DNA of 64,000 nt from Motiliproteus sp965230735 (GTDB lineage: Bacteria; Pseudomonadota; Gammaproteobacteria; Pseudomonadales; Balneatricaceae), in the NCBI RefSeq assembly GCF_965230735.1, contig NZ_OZ246016.1, positions 1,054,001-1,118,000 of the forward strand, written 5' to 3'. Positions 17,674 through 26,880 of this stretch are shown here, piece by piece. Within the stretch, counting starts at the first letter, position 1. Each line of letters begins with the position of its first letter. Under the pieces are notes generated by a model. The model saw only the letters and a list, made by a program, of their open reading frames with translations. It was not told the origin of the DNA and did not search any database. Both the position numbers and the translations under genes were made by a program.

Positions 17674-19397
17674 GGGTTGGGCCGATCCGAATTCCATTGA
17701 GACTCCAATAACTCCGTCATCGATTCGGCGCTGACCGGACGGCTGAACAGGTAGCCTTGGCCTTGGCTGCAGTATTGCTGGCGTAGGAAATCGCGCTGGG
17801 CTTCGGTTTCTATCCCCTCGGCGACCACTTCCAGTCCTAGACTATGGGCCATGGCCAGAATCGCCTGGGTCAGCGCCGCCGATCCGGTGGAATCGGGCAG
17901 ATCATGGATAAAGGCCCGGTCGATCTTCAGGACATCCACCGGAAAACGCTGCAATCGACTCAGTGAAGAGTAACCGGTGCCGAAGTCATCGATCGCCAAG
18001 CCTACGCCCAGCTGTTTGAGTTCATGCAGAATGCGTTCGGCTTCGGTCTCCGACTCCAGCAGGTGGGTTTCGGTGAGCTCCAACTCCAGACTGCCGGCTT
18101 CCAGGCCGGTTCGGTCCAGCTGCCGGCGGATCTTACTGACCAGTTGGGGATCGTTGAACTGCTGGCCCGATAGGTTGACCGACAGGGTCAGGTCCTCGAA
18201 ACCCTGCTGCTGCCACTGCCGCAGTTGATCGCAGGCTTGGCGGATAACCCAGTCTCCGATCGGCTGAATCATCCCGGTGGCCTCGGCCAGCGGAATAAAC
18301 TCGAACGGCGCGATCAGGCCCCGCTCGGGATGGTTCCATCGAATCAACGCTTCGACGCCGATAATCGTGCACTCGCTCAGCAGATCGACCTTGGGCTGGT
18401 AATAGAGCTCAAACTGGTTCTCCGTGACGGCATGGTGCAGTTCGGCTTCCAGCGTGATCTGTTGCTGCACCAGCTGGTTCATCTCCGCCGTATAGAAGGC
18501 GTAACCCAGCTGCTCTTTGAGCTGTACCTGGCTGCCGGCGAAGCTGGCCTGATCGATCAGCTGTTCGGCATCGCGCCCGTCGTCGGGATAGACCGAGATA
18601 CCCACCCGCATCGGAATCACAAAATTCTGGCCATCCAGTCCGATCGGTGCGGCGATGGTTTGACGGAACTGCTCGATCAGCTCGATGCTGTCGCGCTCGG
18701 GGTGGTTGCTGTGGCTAAACAGCCCCAGGTTGTTTCCCTGCAGGCGACCGACCGCCTGGTGGTTGCTGTTGCCGGCGTCACGGAGGCGCTGGCTCAGTTC
18801 GATCAGTATCCGGTCGATACCGTTCTGGCCGAAAGCGTGCTGAACCTTGTCAAAGCCATCGAAGCGCAACACGATAACCAGCAGTTTGTGGGTATCGCTC
18901 AGCTTCATTTCGGACTGAATCTGGTTGCTCAGCAGAATCCGCTTTGGCAGGCCGGTGGCGTGGTCGTAGTTGGTCAGGTAGGCCAGCTGTTCCTGCTGTT
19001 CCAGCAGCTTGCGATAGCGGTTGAGGCGGGTGATGTTACGGACCCGCGCCCGCAACTCGGCGCTGTTGAACGGTTTGGTAATAAAATCGTCGGCGCCGGC
19101 ATCGAGCCCCTGAATCCGGGAATCGGCATCGTCCAGGGCGGTGACCATGATGATGGGGATGGCGGATAGCGCCTTATCCGCCCGTAGCCGTCGACAGACT
19201 TCGTAGCCGTCGAGGGAGGGCATCATCACATCCAGCAGGATCAGGTCCGGACGGAGGCGTTCGGCGGCCCGAAGTCCCTGTTCACCGCTGTTGCAGGTTT
19301 CGACCCGGTAACCCTCGGGCAGCAGCAGGGCTTCGAGGGTGGCCCGGGGAAAGCTTTCATCGTCGATGATCAGAATCGTACTGCTGGGACTACTCAT
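17637..19397 (-). CDS. Receiver-GGDEF-EAL response regulator (c-di-GMP phosphodiesterase)
   Basis: 586 aa. The receiver domain covers residues 1-125 (IDDE acidic pair, phospho-Asp in LLDVMMPSLDG, Lys in TKPF). A GGDEF-like domain at about 145-310 is degenerate: the signature site reads QGNNLGLF, so it is unlikely to make c-di-GMP. The EAL domain at about 325-570 appears active (VEALIRW, SVNLSGQQF, ELTETHLL, IDDFGTGYSSL, DVLKIDRAFI, VVAEGIET). It lies 22 nt after a stand-alone receiver gene and ends a four-gene operon. Confidence 0.92.
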   Translation of the reverse strand: MSSPSSTILIIDDESFPRATLEALLLPEGYRVETCNSGEQGLRAAERLRPDLILLDVMMPSLDGYEVCRRLRADKALSAIPIIMVTALDDADSRIQGLDAGADDFITKPFNSAELRARVRNITRLNRYRKLLEQQEQLAYLTNYDHATGLPKRILLSNQIQSEMKLSDTHKLLVIVLRFDGFDKVQHAFGQNGIDRILIELSQRLRDAGNSNHQAVGRLQGNNLGLFSHSNHPERDSIELIEQFRQTIAAPIGLDGQNFVIPMRVGISVYPDDGRDAEQLIDQASFAGSQVQLKEQLGYAFYTAEMNQLVQQQITLEAELHHAVTENQFELYYQPKVDLLSECTIIGVEALIRWNHPERGLIAPFEFIPLAEATGMIQPIGDWVIRQACDQLRQWQQQGFEDLTLSVNLSGQQFNDPQLVSKIRRQLDRTGLEAGSLELELTETHLLESETEAERILHELKQLGVGLAIDDFGTGYSSLSRLQRFPVDVLKIDRAFIHDLPDSTGSAALTQAILAMAHSLGLEVVAEGIETEAQRDFLRQQYCSQGQGYLFSRPVSAESMTELLESQWNSDRPNPQASAKSTAEQA

Positions 19398-19419
19398 CGC
19401 TTACCTGTGATACTCCGTG

Positions 19420-19845
19420 CTACTTCGGCTGGTCGTCCGTAGACGACGGCGGTTGGCTGTTGTCGAGCCAGTAATCGATTCGGTTGTAGAGCTGCTGCAT
19501 TTTTACCGGTTTGCTCAGGTAGTCTTCGGCACCCGAGGCCAGACAGCGCTCGCGGTCACCATCCATCGCCAACGCGGTTAATATGATAACCGGTATCCGG
19601 TTGAGCCTGGGGTGTAATTTCAACCGGCGGGTCGCTTCCAGACCATCCAGACGCGGCATCTGCACATCCATCAGAATCAGCTGCGGTTCAGCCGTTGAGG
19701 CGACTTCGATCGCTTCGAGGCCATCTTCGGCCACCAGCACCCGGTAACCCCGGTAGCTGAGCAGGTCACGAATCAGCATCACGTTGGCCGGGTTGTCTTC
19801 GGCCAGCAGAATGGTGACGGCGGCCCCGTCAGGAGTATGGGTCAT
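19420..19845 (-). CDS. Stand-alone receiver (CheY-like) response regulator
   Basis: 141 aa, a single receiver domain. Acidic residues lie in LLAEDNPANVMLIRD, the phosphoacceptor in LILMDVQMPRLDG, Thr in ILTALAMDG and Lys in LSKPVKMQ. No output domain follows. Its start overlaps the stop of the upstream kinase by 4 nt, so the kinase is the obvious phosphodonor. It resembles the detached receiver of a hybrid kinase. Confidence 0.92.
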   Translation of the reverse strand: MTHTPDGAAVTILLAEDNPANVMLIRDLLSYRGYRVLVAEDGLEAIEVASTAEPQLILMDVQMPRLDGLEATRRLKLHPRLNRIPVIILTALAMDGDRERCLASGAEDYLSKPVKMQQLYNRIDYWLDNSQPPSSTDDQPK

Positions 19846-21542
19846 GGCTTTGCTCCAGGGGCTGACTCCTGTACCGGCAGCGGCTGGCCGACCTTCATGC
19901 CGTTGTCCAGCGGCAGCGTGATGGTGAAACAGCTGCCTAGGCCGGGTTCGCTGTCGACCTCAATGGTGCCTTGATGCAGCTTGATGATTCTTGATACCAG
20001 CGCCAGTCCCAGGCCGGTTCCGCTGAACTGGCGTGAGAGTTCGGAGTCGACCTGGACAAAGGGCGCGAACAACTCCGTCTGATCGTCTCGGGCAATGCCG
20101 ATACCGGTATCGGTCACCTGCAGCCAGATCGAGCGGCTATCCGAGGTGACGCCGATATTGAGCCCGATCTGCCCCTGCCGTGGTGTGAACTTGATCGCAT
20201 TGCCGAGCAGATTGACCAGCACCTGTTTCAGGTGCCTCGGGTCGCCGATATAGCGGGGTAGTCCCTCGGCGATCTGAACCTCCAGCTGTTGCTGCTGTTG
20301 CTTGGCCTGTCCCCGAACCAGGCGGATACTGGTTTGAGCGAGGCTGGCAAAATTGACCTCGCCGGGGCGGATCTCCAGCTTGCCGGCGCCGATTTTTGCC
20401 AGGTCCAGAATGTCGTTGATCAGTTCCAGCAGATGGTTGCCGCTTTCGTTAACGATGGCCAGGTATTCTGACTGTTTGTCGTTCAACGGACCGAAAACCT
20501 GTTCCTGCAACACCTCAGACATTCCCAGAATGGCGGTCAGCGGGGTGCGTAGCTCGTGGCTCATGGCGGCCAGAAACTCATCCTTCGATTTGGCCGCCCG
20601 TTCCAACTCCTGGTTGGTGCGGTTGAGCTGGTCGGTTCGCTCGGCGACGCGCTGTGCCAGCAGGCTACGCTCATGTTCGAGCTCAAATTCGGCGCGTCGG
20701 CGCTCTTCGATTTCGGCACTGAGCTGGGTATTGCTGCGGGTCAGCTGTTCGGTCCGTTCGGCAACCTGTTGCTCCAGATTGTCGCGATGCTCAATCAGGC
20801 TCTGCTGGGCTCGGTAGCGCTCGAGCTGCTCCTGCTCCAGGTGGCTGGTCATCTGATTGAAGGATTCGGTCAGTCTGCCGGTCTCATCGTTGGACAGCAC
20901 TTCGATCCGGTGGTCGTAGTTGCCTCGGGAGATCTCCGCGGTGCCGCGCAGCAGGTGTTTGATCGGCTCGGTCAGTAGTCGAGACAGCACACCGGCAGCG
21001 AGCGCGGCGGCGATCATCACGAGCAACGCGAACAGCAGCGTGTCACGGATCTGAAGGTTGATCCGTAGCTCGATCTCGGTCAGCGGCATCATCATTCGCA
21101 CCAGATAGGTGGGATTACCGAAGGTGGAGATCGGAACCACAAATTCCAGATAGGCGGTGGTGTTGCTGTCGATTCGGCGGTTCTGGCCCAGGTTCTGTTC
21201 GATCACCCGGCGGTAGAAGGGCTCGTTCACCGGCAGCGATTCGTTATCGGATTGCGTCGAAAGCCAGATCTTGCCGTCGATATCGGTGATCATGATCTCA
21301 CTGATCTGCCCCTGCTCGATCAGCTGCGATGCACTGGCGATGACGGTGGCGTAATCGGATTCGAGAATATAGGGACCGGCCAGCTGACTGTAGGCCTGCA
21401 CCAACTGGCTGCCGAGTGCGCGGGCCTGTTGGTGCATCGATTCGACGTTGCTGTTGATCGAGGTGTAGGAGAATACGCCGACCACGGCCAGCACCAGCAC
21501 CAGAAAGGCGGTCAGAAGTTTCAGGCGGATTCCCGGCTGCAT
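19842..21542 (-). CDS. Membrane sensor histidine kinase
   Basis: 566 aa. Helix 1 spans about residues 8-28, the periplasmic sensor about 29-165, helix 2 about 168-190, then HAMP. A coiled coil follows at about 245-330 with two similar AERTEQL/AERTDQL repeats. HisKA carries the phospho-His in MSHELRTPLTAILGMSE. The HATPase has LLGNAIKF, VTDTGIGIARDD and GTGLGLALV. It follows a PhnD-like binding protein by 41 nt and overlaps the receiver gene, so the module probably senses a ligand bound by that protein. Confidence 0.92.
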   Translation of the reverse strand: MQPGIRLKLLTAFLVLVLAVVGVFSYTSINSNVESMHQQARALGSQLVQAYSQLAGPYILESDYATVIASASQLIEQGQISEIMITDIDGKIWLSTQSDNESLPVNEPFYRRVIEQNLGQNRRIDSNTTAYLEFVVPISTFGNPTYLVRMMMPLTEIELRINLQIRDTLLFALLVMIAAALAAGVLSRLLTEPIKHLLRGTAEISRGNYDHRIEVLSNDETGRLTESFNQMTSHLEQEQLERYRAQQSLIEHRDNLEQQVAERTEQLTRSNTQLSAEIEERRRAEFELEHERSLLAQRVAERTDQLNRTNQELERAAKSKDEFLAAMSHELRTPLTAILGMSEVLQEQVFGPLNDKQSEYLAIVNESGNHLLELINDILDLAKIGAGKLEIRPGEVNFASLAQTSIRLVRGQAKQQQQQLEVQIAEGLPRYIGDPRHLKQVLVNLLGNAIKFTPRQGQIGLNIGVTSDSRSIWLQVTDTGIGIARDDQTELFAPFVQVDSELSRQFSGTGLGLALVSRIIKLHQGTIEVDSEPGLGSCFTITLPLDNGMKVGQPLPVQESAPGAKP

Positions 21543-21583
21543 CGAGTGTCCTTAGGGCGTTATTATGCTTAATCGTGCCAGGG

Positions 21584-22456
21584 TTAGTTCGAGCCCATCA
21601 GCTGGATAACTTCACGGACGTTGTCGTAATCGCTGTCCTTACCGGCCACAAACCCCTTGGTGGTCAGTCCATCAAACAGCGTGCCCGATGCCCCCGGCTT
21701 GCCAATCTCCAACATCGCCTGCTGCAGCTTGTTGAATTGACTATCGGACAGGTCTTTGCGGGCGATCCAGGGGCCGCGGTAAATGGGTTCGGATTTCCAC
21801 AGTATTTTCATCTGATCGAAATCGATATCGACCTTGTCGATGGCGGTGTAGGAGGTGGCACCGGCATCGGCCTGACCCCGATAGACCGCCATCAGCGAGT
21901 TGGCGTGACGGGTGACAAACTTGACCTCGCCGAAGTCGTCCTTGTCCAAGCCGTTCTTGCGCAGTTGCGCCATCGGGAACAGGTAGCCGGAGGTGGATTT
22001 GGGATCGGTGAAGGTGAAACGTTTGCCGCTCAGCTGCGCCAGCGAGTCGATGCCCGAGTCTTGTCGGGTCACGATCATGCTGTGATAGAACTCCTGGCCC
22101 TTCTTGCTCAGGGTTCGGCAGATTAGCCGTACGCCGTGGTTGTCCTGCACATCGACATAGGAAAAAGGTCCGACATAGCCGATGTCGGCGCTGCCTTCGG
22201 CGAGATGATTGATCACATCGTCGTAGGTTTTACTTCCGACCCAGCGGAACTTGTATCCGGTTTTCAATTCCAGCTGCTTGAACAGTTTGCCGTAGGCCTG
22301 CTCATTGCCGAGGCTGGATCGGTGGGGGATGATGGCCACCCGTAGCGTATCGGAGGCCGTTGGCTCAGCGCTCAGCGCCGGGGAGGAGGGCAGTAACAGC
22401 GCCAGCAGCGGCAGCCATAGCATCGCCATGCGGCGAAGAATTCCTAGGTAAACCAT
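21584..22456 (-). CDS. PhnD-family periplasmic binding protein
   Basis: 290 aa with a signal peptide (about residues 1-30). It matches the phosphate/phosphite/phosphonate (PhnD/TauT-type) binding-protein fold: LRVAIIPHRSSLGNEQAYGK at the mature start, EGSADIGYVGPFSYVDV, RQDSGIDSLAQLSGKRFTFTDP and YRGQADAGATSYTAID. No ABC permease or ATPase gene is adjacent. Instead a histidine kinase, receiver and EAL protein follow in the same direction. It is therefore likely a sensory rather than transport component. The ligand is unknown. A second in-frame ATG at residue 10 is an alternative start. Confidence 0.85.
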   Translation of the reverse strand: MVYLGILRRMAMLWLPLLALLLPSSPALSAEPTASDTLRVAIIPHRSSLGNEQAYGKLFKQLELKTGYKFRWVGSKTYDDVINHLAEGSADIGYVGPFSYVDVQDNHGVRLICRTLSKKGQEFYHSMIVTRQDSGIDSLAQLSGKRFTFTDPKSTSGYLFPMAQLRKNGLDKDDFGEVKFVTRHANSLMAVYRGQADAGATSYTAIDKVDIDFDQMKILWKSEPIYRGPWIARKDLSDSQFNKLQQAMLEIGKPGASGTLFDGLTTKGFVAGKDSDYDNVREVIQLMGSN

Positions 22457-22524
22457 GATGTTGTTACTTCTGCTCGATTACGGGTGGTTAGAGTCTAGCC
22501 GAATTGACTCGGTGTTTCGCCACC

Positions 22525-22806
22525 TTAGCGATCTCTAAAGATGACTTCTATGAGATGAAAGCCAAATTTGGTTTTGACCGGGCCGTGTACCTGGTGCAAT
22601 GGCTTCTTAAAAATCACCTGATCTACCGCACGGACCATCTGGCCGGGGCGGATCTCTCCCAGGTCTCCCCCTCGTTTCTTTGACGGACAGAGCGAATGGC
22701 GCTTGGCCAGTTGGCCGAAATCGGCGCCTTTGGCCAGCTTCTGTTTCAATTGTTCGGCTTCGGCTTGGGTCTTGACCAGGATATGGCGGGCCAGGGCGAG
22801 TGGCAT
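22525..22806 (-). CDS. Parvulin-type peptidyl-prolyl isomerase
   Basis: 93 aa, a single PpiC-like rotamase domain without signal or membrane segments. Family features: ARHILVKTQAEAEQLKQKL, FGQLAKRHSLCPSKKRGGDLG and GPVKTKFGFHLIEV. It is the size of E. coli PpiC (93 aa) and is cytosolic. It is transcribed divergently from uvrD. Confidence 0.92.
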   Translation of the reverse strand: MPLALARHILVKTQAEAEQLKQKLAKGADFGQLAKRHSLCPSKKRGGDLGEIRPGQMVRAVDQVIFKKPLHQVHGPVKTKFGFHLIEVIFRDR

Positions 22807-22925
22807 GGACGACTCCGGGGCTTGTTGATGATGGCGGTTGGTTGGCTACTGCGGTGATTTTACCCTGTTCCGTCGATGCAGGCTGTATAATCGGCGCTTT
22901 TGAAACAGGCAACCGGGACCACTCG

Positions 22926-25127
22926 ATGGATGTATCTGCAATTCTTGATCCGCTGAATGAAGCACAACGCGAGGCGGTGGCCGCGCCGCCGGTGAATCTG
23001 CTGGTGCTGGCCGGTGCCGGCTCGGGAAAAACTCGGGTGCTGGTGCATCGGATCGCGTGGTTGATGCAGGCCGAGAATGTTTCTCCCCACGGTATCCTGG
23101 CGGTGACCTTTACCAATAAAGCGGCCCGGGAGATGCGTGGCCGGGTCGAGGAGATGTTGGGTCTGAGTCCCTACGGCATGTGGATCGGCACCTTCCACGG
23201 TCTGGCGCACCGGTTGCTGCGGATGCATTGGCAGGATGCGGATCTGCAGGAGAACTTCCAGATTCTCGACTCCGACGACCAGCTGCGCCTGGTTAAACGG
23301 TTGATGAAGGAGATGAACCTGGATGAGAACCGCTGGCAGCCCAAGCAGCTGCAGTGGTACATCAACGCCCAGAAGGATGAAGGTCTGCGGGCGGCCCATA
23401 TCGAACACTACGGTGACCCGTACCAGAAAGTGCAGGTCGACTTTTACCGCTACTACGAGCAGGTGTGCCAGCAGAGTTCGCTGGTGGATTTCGGTGAGAT
23501 CCTGTTGCGCTCCCACGAGCTGTGGCGCAACAAGCCGGAGATCCTGGTCCACTACCAGCAACGCTTCAGTCATATCCTGGTGGACGAGTTCCAGGACACC
23601 AACTCGATCCAGTACGCCTGGCTGCAGATGCTGGCCGGACAGAACGGCAAACTGATGGTGGTGGGTGACGACGACCAGTCGATCTACGGTTGGCGCGGCG
23701 CCAAGATTGAAAACATTCAGCAGTTCAGCAAAGATCATCCGGATACCCAGGTGGTTCGTCTGGAGCAGAACTACCGCTCCACCGGTACCATCCTGCGGGC
23801 CGCCAACGCGTTGATCGCCAATAACCAGGGGCGCTTGGGGAAGGAACTCTGGACCTCCGGGGTCGACGGCGAACCGATCTCGCTGTACGCCGGCTTCAAC
23901 GAGCAGGATGAGGCGCGCTTTATCGTCGATACCGTCGAGGACTGGGTCAGCGAGGGTAACGAGCGGGCCAGCAGTGCGATCCTGTATCGCTCCAACGCCC
24001 AATCGCGGGTGCTGGAAGAGGCGCTGATCCGGGCCGGGGTGCCCTATCGAATCTACGGCGGGCAGCGCTTTTACGAGCGTCTCGAGATCAAGAATGCACT
24101 GGCCTATCTGCGCCTGGTCAGCAACCGGCTCGACGACACCGCAATCGAACGGATCATCAATGTGCCGACCCGGGCGATCGGCCCCAAGACCGTTGAAGTG
24201 CTGCGCCAGCGGGCCCGCGATGAGGGGATCAGTCTGTGGCAGGCAGCCCATGAAGTGATCGAGCTGAAACTGCTGCCGGCTCGTGCCAGCAATGCGCTGC
24301 GGGCTTTTGTTGAGCTGATCGATCGACTCGACGATGAGACCGAAGGGGTGACGCTGCACGAACAGACCGAACACCTGATTCGCCACAGTGGCCTGATCGA
24401 CCACCACCTGAAGGAGAAGGGTGAAAAGGCCCAGTCACGGATTGAAAACTTGCAGGAACTGGTCAGCGCCGCCAAGCAGTTTGCCCAGCAGTGGCAACGG
24501 GCCGAAGACCAGGGTGAGGAGCAGGAGTTGCCGGTGCTGGCAGCGTTCCTGGACCAGGCGGCGCTGGATGCCGGCGATGCCCAGGCCGACGAGTTCGAGG
24601 ACAGTGTTCAGTTGATGACGCTGCACTCAGCCAAGGGACTGGAGTTCCCGCTGGTGTTCCTGGCCGGGGTCGAAGAGGGGTTGTTCCCCCACAAGATGTC
24701 GATGGAGGAGCCGGGGCGGCTAGAGGAGGAGCGCCGACTTTGCTACGTGGGTGTCACCCGGGCGATGAGCAAGCTCTACCTGACCTACGCCGAATCACGC
24801 CGGCTCCATGGTCAGGATACCTATAACCGCCCATCACGCTTTGTGCAGGAGATTCCTGCCGAGTTGATGCAGGAAGTCCGGCTCAAGACTCAGTTTACCC
24901 GTCCGGTCAGCTTTGGGGCGCAGAAACCCCAACCATCGATGTTCGGCGGCAACGACGTGCCTGACACCGGTCTGGCGCTGGGGCAGCGGGTGCTGCATCC
25001 GATCTTCGGCGAGGGGGTGGTACTCAACTACGAAGGGCAGGGAGCCAACGCTAGAGTTCAGGTCAATTTCGACAGCGAAGGCACCAAGTGGCTGGTGGTC
25101 AGCTACGCCAAGCTGGAGCCGCTTTGA
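22926..25127 (+). CDS. uvrD: DNA helicase II (UvrD)
   Basis: 733 aa superfamily-1 3'-5' helicase acting in nucleotide-excision and mismatch repair. ATG at 22926 (MDVSAILDPLNEAQREAV) matches E. coli UvrD; a longer in-frame ATG start at 22800 is rejected. Motifs: Walker A GAGSGKTR, motif Ia TFTNKAAREMRGR, DEFQDTN, GDDDQSIYGWRGA, RLEQNYRST, TLHSAKGLEFPLVF and GVTRAMSKLYLTYAESR. The C-terminal RNA-polymerase-interacting region (GEGVVLNYEGQG to YAKLEPL) is present. A TATAAT hexamer lies at 22886-22891. Confidence 0.96.
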   Translation: MDVSAILDPLNEAQREAVAAPPVNLLVLAGAGSGKTRVLVHRIAWLMQAENVSPHGILAVTFTNKAAREMRGRVEEMLGLSPYGMWIGTFHGLAHRLLRMHWQDADLQENFQILDSDDQLRLVKRLMKEMNLDENRWQPKQLQWYINAQKDEGLRAAHIEHYGDPYQKVQVDFYRYYEQVCQQSSLVDFGEILLRSHELWRNKPEILVHYQQRFSHILVDEFQDTNSIQYAWLQMLAGQNGKLMVVGDDDQSIYGWRGAKIENIQQFSKDHPDTQVVRLEQNYRSTGTILRAANALIANNQGRLGKELWTSGVDGEPISLYAGFNEQDEARFIVDTVEDWVSEGNERASSAILYRSNAQSRVLEEALIRAGVPYRIYGGQRFYERLEIKNALAYLRLVSNRLDDTAIERIINVPTRAIGPKTVEVLRQRARDEGISLWQAAHEVIELKLLPARASNALRAFVELIDRLDDETEGVTLHEQTEHLIRHSGLIDHHLKEKGEKAQSRIENLQELVSAAKQFAQQWQRAEDQGEEQELPVLAAFLDQAALDAGDAQADEFEDSVQLMTLHSAKGLEFPLVFLAGVEEGLFPHKMSMEEPGRLEEERRLCYVGVTRAMSKLYLTYAESRRLHGQDTYNRPSRFVQEIPAELMQEVRLKTQFTRPVSFGAQKPQPSMFGGNDVPDTGLALGQRVLHPIFGEGVVLNYEGQGANARVQVNFDSEGTKWLVVSYAKLEPL

Positions 25128-25719
25128 GTTGATTGCTGCGAAATCGGTTCTTTTCTGAATTATCGAGGTTGTCTTCGGTTGCGCCCCGTCGGGTTTGCTG
25201 CGCGCGCAAGCGCAATTCGGGGCGCAGCAACGGGGCTCCTGCCCCGACGCTGCGGCTCGGCGTCCCTGCCTCGCCCCTCTTTAACAAGAGGGCCTGATCC
25301 GAATTTCGCTTACGTGCTCGCCGGCAGCAATGACAGGTCTTCGACGTGAGAGTGGGAATAGCGGCTTGCACCCAAATATCCCCTTCGAGAACGATCAAGG
25401 CCAGACTGAAAATGGCCCGTAGGGGCGCGTCAAGGATGACGCGCCGGAAAGTCGGTACAAGGATGTACCGTCTTTCCGCCTCAGGCTGGTTTTGATAGCG
25501 CCGTAGGCGCGTACCCGCAGGGCGTTCTCGCAGGGGCCGCTTAGGTTTCTTAAGGATATGGCGGCGCATATCCTTAAGGCGCCGATAGGCGCAACAAAAC
25601 CTTGAGAACAACCCGGAGCTTTATTGAACTTCGCTTAGCTCAGCATTACAGGGGGCTGTTTACAGTGATAGCTTGAAAAAAGGGCGTCGATGGACGCCCT
25701 TTCGTGTGACAAACGGTAA
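25128..25719. repeat. Gene-free, hairpin-packed intergenic segment
   Basis: 592 nt with no credible gene and many inverted repeats. The clearest have arms 25424-25432/25437-25445 (loop AGGA), 25446-25458/25465-25477 (loop AAGGAT, one internal mismatch) and 25549-25560/25567-25578 (12-bp perfect stem). The first half has GC-rich repeats such as TGCGCCCC near 25180 with GGGGCGCA near 25215. The density suggests accumulated palindromic repeat elements. The second hairpin contains GTACAAGGATGTAC, which fits the CsrA binding consensus, so an RNA role is possible. Confidence 0.55.
25675..25702 (-). terminator. Rho-independent terminator of the potF-like gene
   Basis: AAAGGGCGTC (25679-25688) pairs with GACGCCCTTT (25693-25702), loop GATG. 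On the minus strand it ends in a run of T (25681-25675). It lies 18 nt beyond the stop of the potF-like gene. Confidence 0.88.
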
Positions 25720-26829
25720 TTACCGCCCGGTCTTGATACTGGTCCAGAGCCGGGTCTTCAAACGCTCGATCTTCAACGGTGTGATCTCGGAGATAAACAG
25801 ATTGTTCATTGTCTCCTTGTTCGGGAACACCGTTTCGTCGTTGCGCAGCTCCTCGTCCAGCAGCGGCATCGACTCCGGATTCGGGTTGGCGTACCAGACG
25901 TAGTTGGTGATGTCGGCGATCACCTGCGGGCGCATCACATAGTCGATAAACCGATGGGCGTTGTCCTTGTTCTTGGCGTCGGCCGGGATCGCCATCATGT
26001 CGAACCAGATGTTGGTGCCTTCTTTGGGGATGCTGTAGAGCACCTCCTGTCCGGTTTCGGCCTCTTCGGCACGGGCAGCGGCCTGGATCACGTCACCGGA
26101 CCAGCCCATCGCCACGCAGGTTTCGCCGTTGGCCAGATCCGCAATATAGGATGAGGAGTGGTACTGCTTGATGTAGGGGGCGACCGACTTCAGCAGTTTG
26201 GCCAGTTCGCTGTTGCTCTTGTAGTCGGCCGGATTCTTGCTGTTGGGGTCTTTACCCAGGTATTGCAGCGCAATCGGTAGTACTTCGTCGGCCGAATCCA
26301 GCAGGGTGACGCCGCAGCTCTGCAGTTTTTTCAGGTTTTCCAGATCGAAGATCAACGACCAGCTGTCGACTGGCGCCACGGTGCCTAATACTTCGGCGAC
26401 TTTAGCGGGGTTGTAACCCAGCCCGGTGGTACCCCACATATAGGGTAGTGCGTGTTTGTTGCCCGGATCGACGGTCTCCAGCTGTGCCATCAAGATCGGG
26501 TCCATATGCTTGCGGTTCGGCAGCTTGGAGGAATCCAGCGGTTCGAACACGCCGGCCTTGATCTGGCGACCGAGGAAGTTGGAGGACGGCACCACCAGGT
26601 CGAAGCCGGAGTTGCCCGCCAGCAAACGGGCCTCCAGGGTTTCGTTGGAATCGAACACGTCGTAGGTCACCTTGATGCCGGTTTCCTGTTCAAACTTTTC
26701 GATCGTGTCCTCGGCGATGTAGTCGGACCAGTTGAAGATCTTCAGCTCACCGTCAGCCAGGGCGCTGTTGGCAGCAACCAGGGTGCTTAAGGTCAGTATC
26801 GGAAATGCCTGCTTCAGCAGCTTTTTCAT
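25720..26829 (-). CDS. potF: Putrescine/polyamine periplasmic binding protein (PotF-like)
   Basis: 369 aa from ATG at 26829, which has GGAGAG 5 nt upstream; a GTG one codon earlier is possible. The signal peptide covers about residues 1-26 (ANSALA). The mature N-terminus LKIFNWSDYIAEDTIEKFEQ and the SNETLEARLLAGNSGFDLVV segment are typical of PotD/PotF/SpuD; SD in NWSDY and the acidic pocket residues bind the diamine. No potG, potH or potI follows; the next feature is a terminator and the hairpin-rich gap. It lies next to puuA, so putrescine is the likely ligand. Confidence 0.88.
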   Translation of the reverse strand: MKKLLKQAFPILTLSTLVAANSALADGELKIFNWSDYIAEDTIEKFEQETGIKVTYDVFDSNETLEARLLAGNSGFDLVVPSSNFLGRQIKAGVFEPLDSSKLPNRKHMDPILMAQLETVDPGNKHALPYMWGTTGLGYNPAKVAEVLGTVAPVDSWSLIFDLENLKKLQSCGVTLLDSADEVLPIALQYLGKDPNSKNPADYKSNSELAKLLKSVAPYIKQYHSSSYIADLANGETCVAMGWSGDVIQAAARAEEAETGQEVLYSIPKEGTNIWFDMMAIPADAKNKDNAHRFIDYVMRPQVIADITNYVWYANPNPESMPLLDEELRNDETVFPNKETMNNLFISEITPLKIERLKTRLWTSIKTGR

Positions 26830-26880
26830 CACGTCTCTCCGGTTGTTATTTTTTGATGCGGATTAGGTTTGTTTCCGGGT

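Noticed and set aside
22800..22925. 42-residue N-terminal extension of UvrD
   Set aside because: The family starts at MDVS; the upstream part overlaps the promoter region and the divergent parvulin start.
22861..22925. LexA box at the uvrD promoter
   Set aside because: CTGTATAATCGG has only a left half-site; no CTGT-N8-ACAG match is present.
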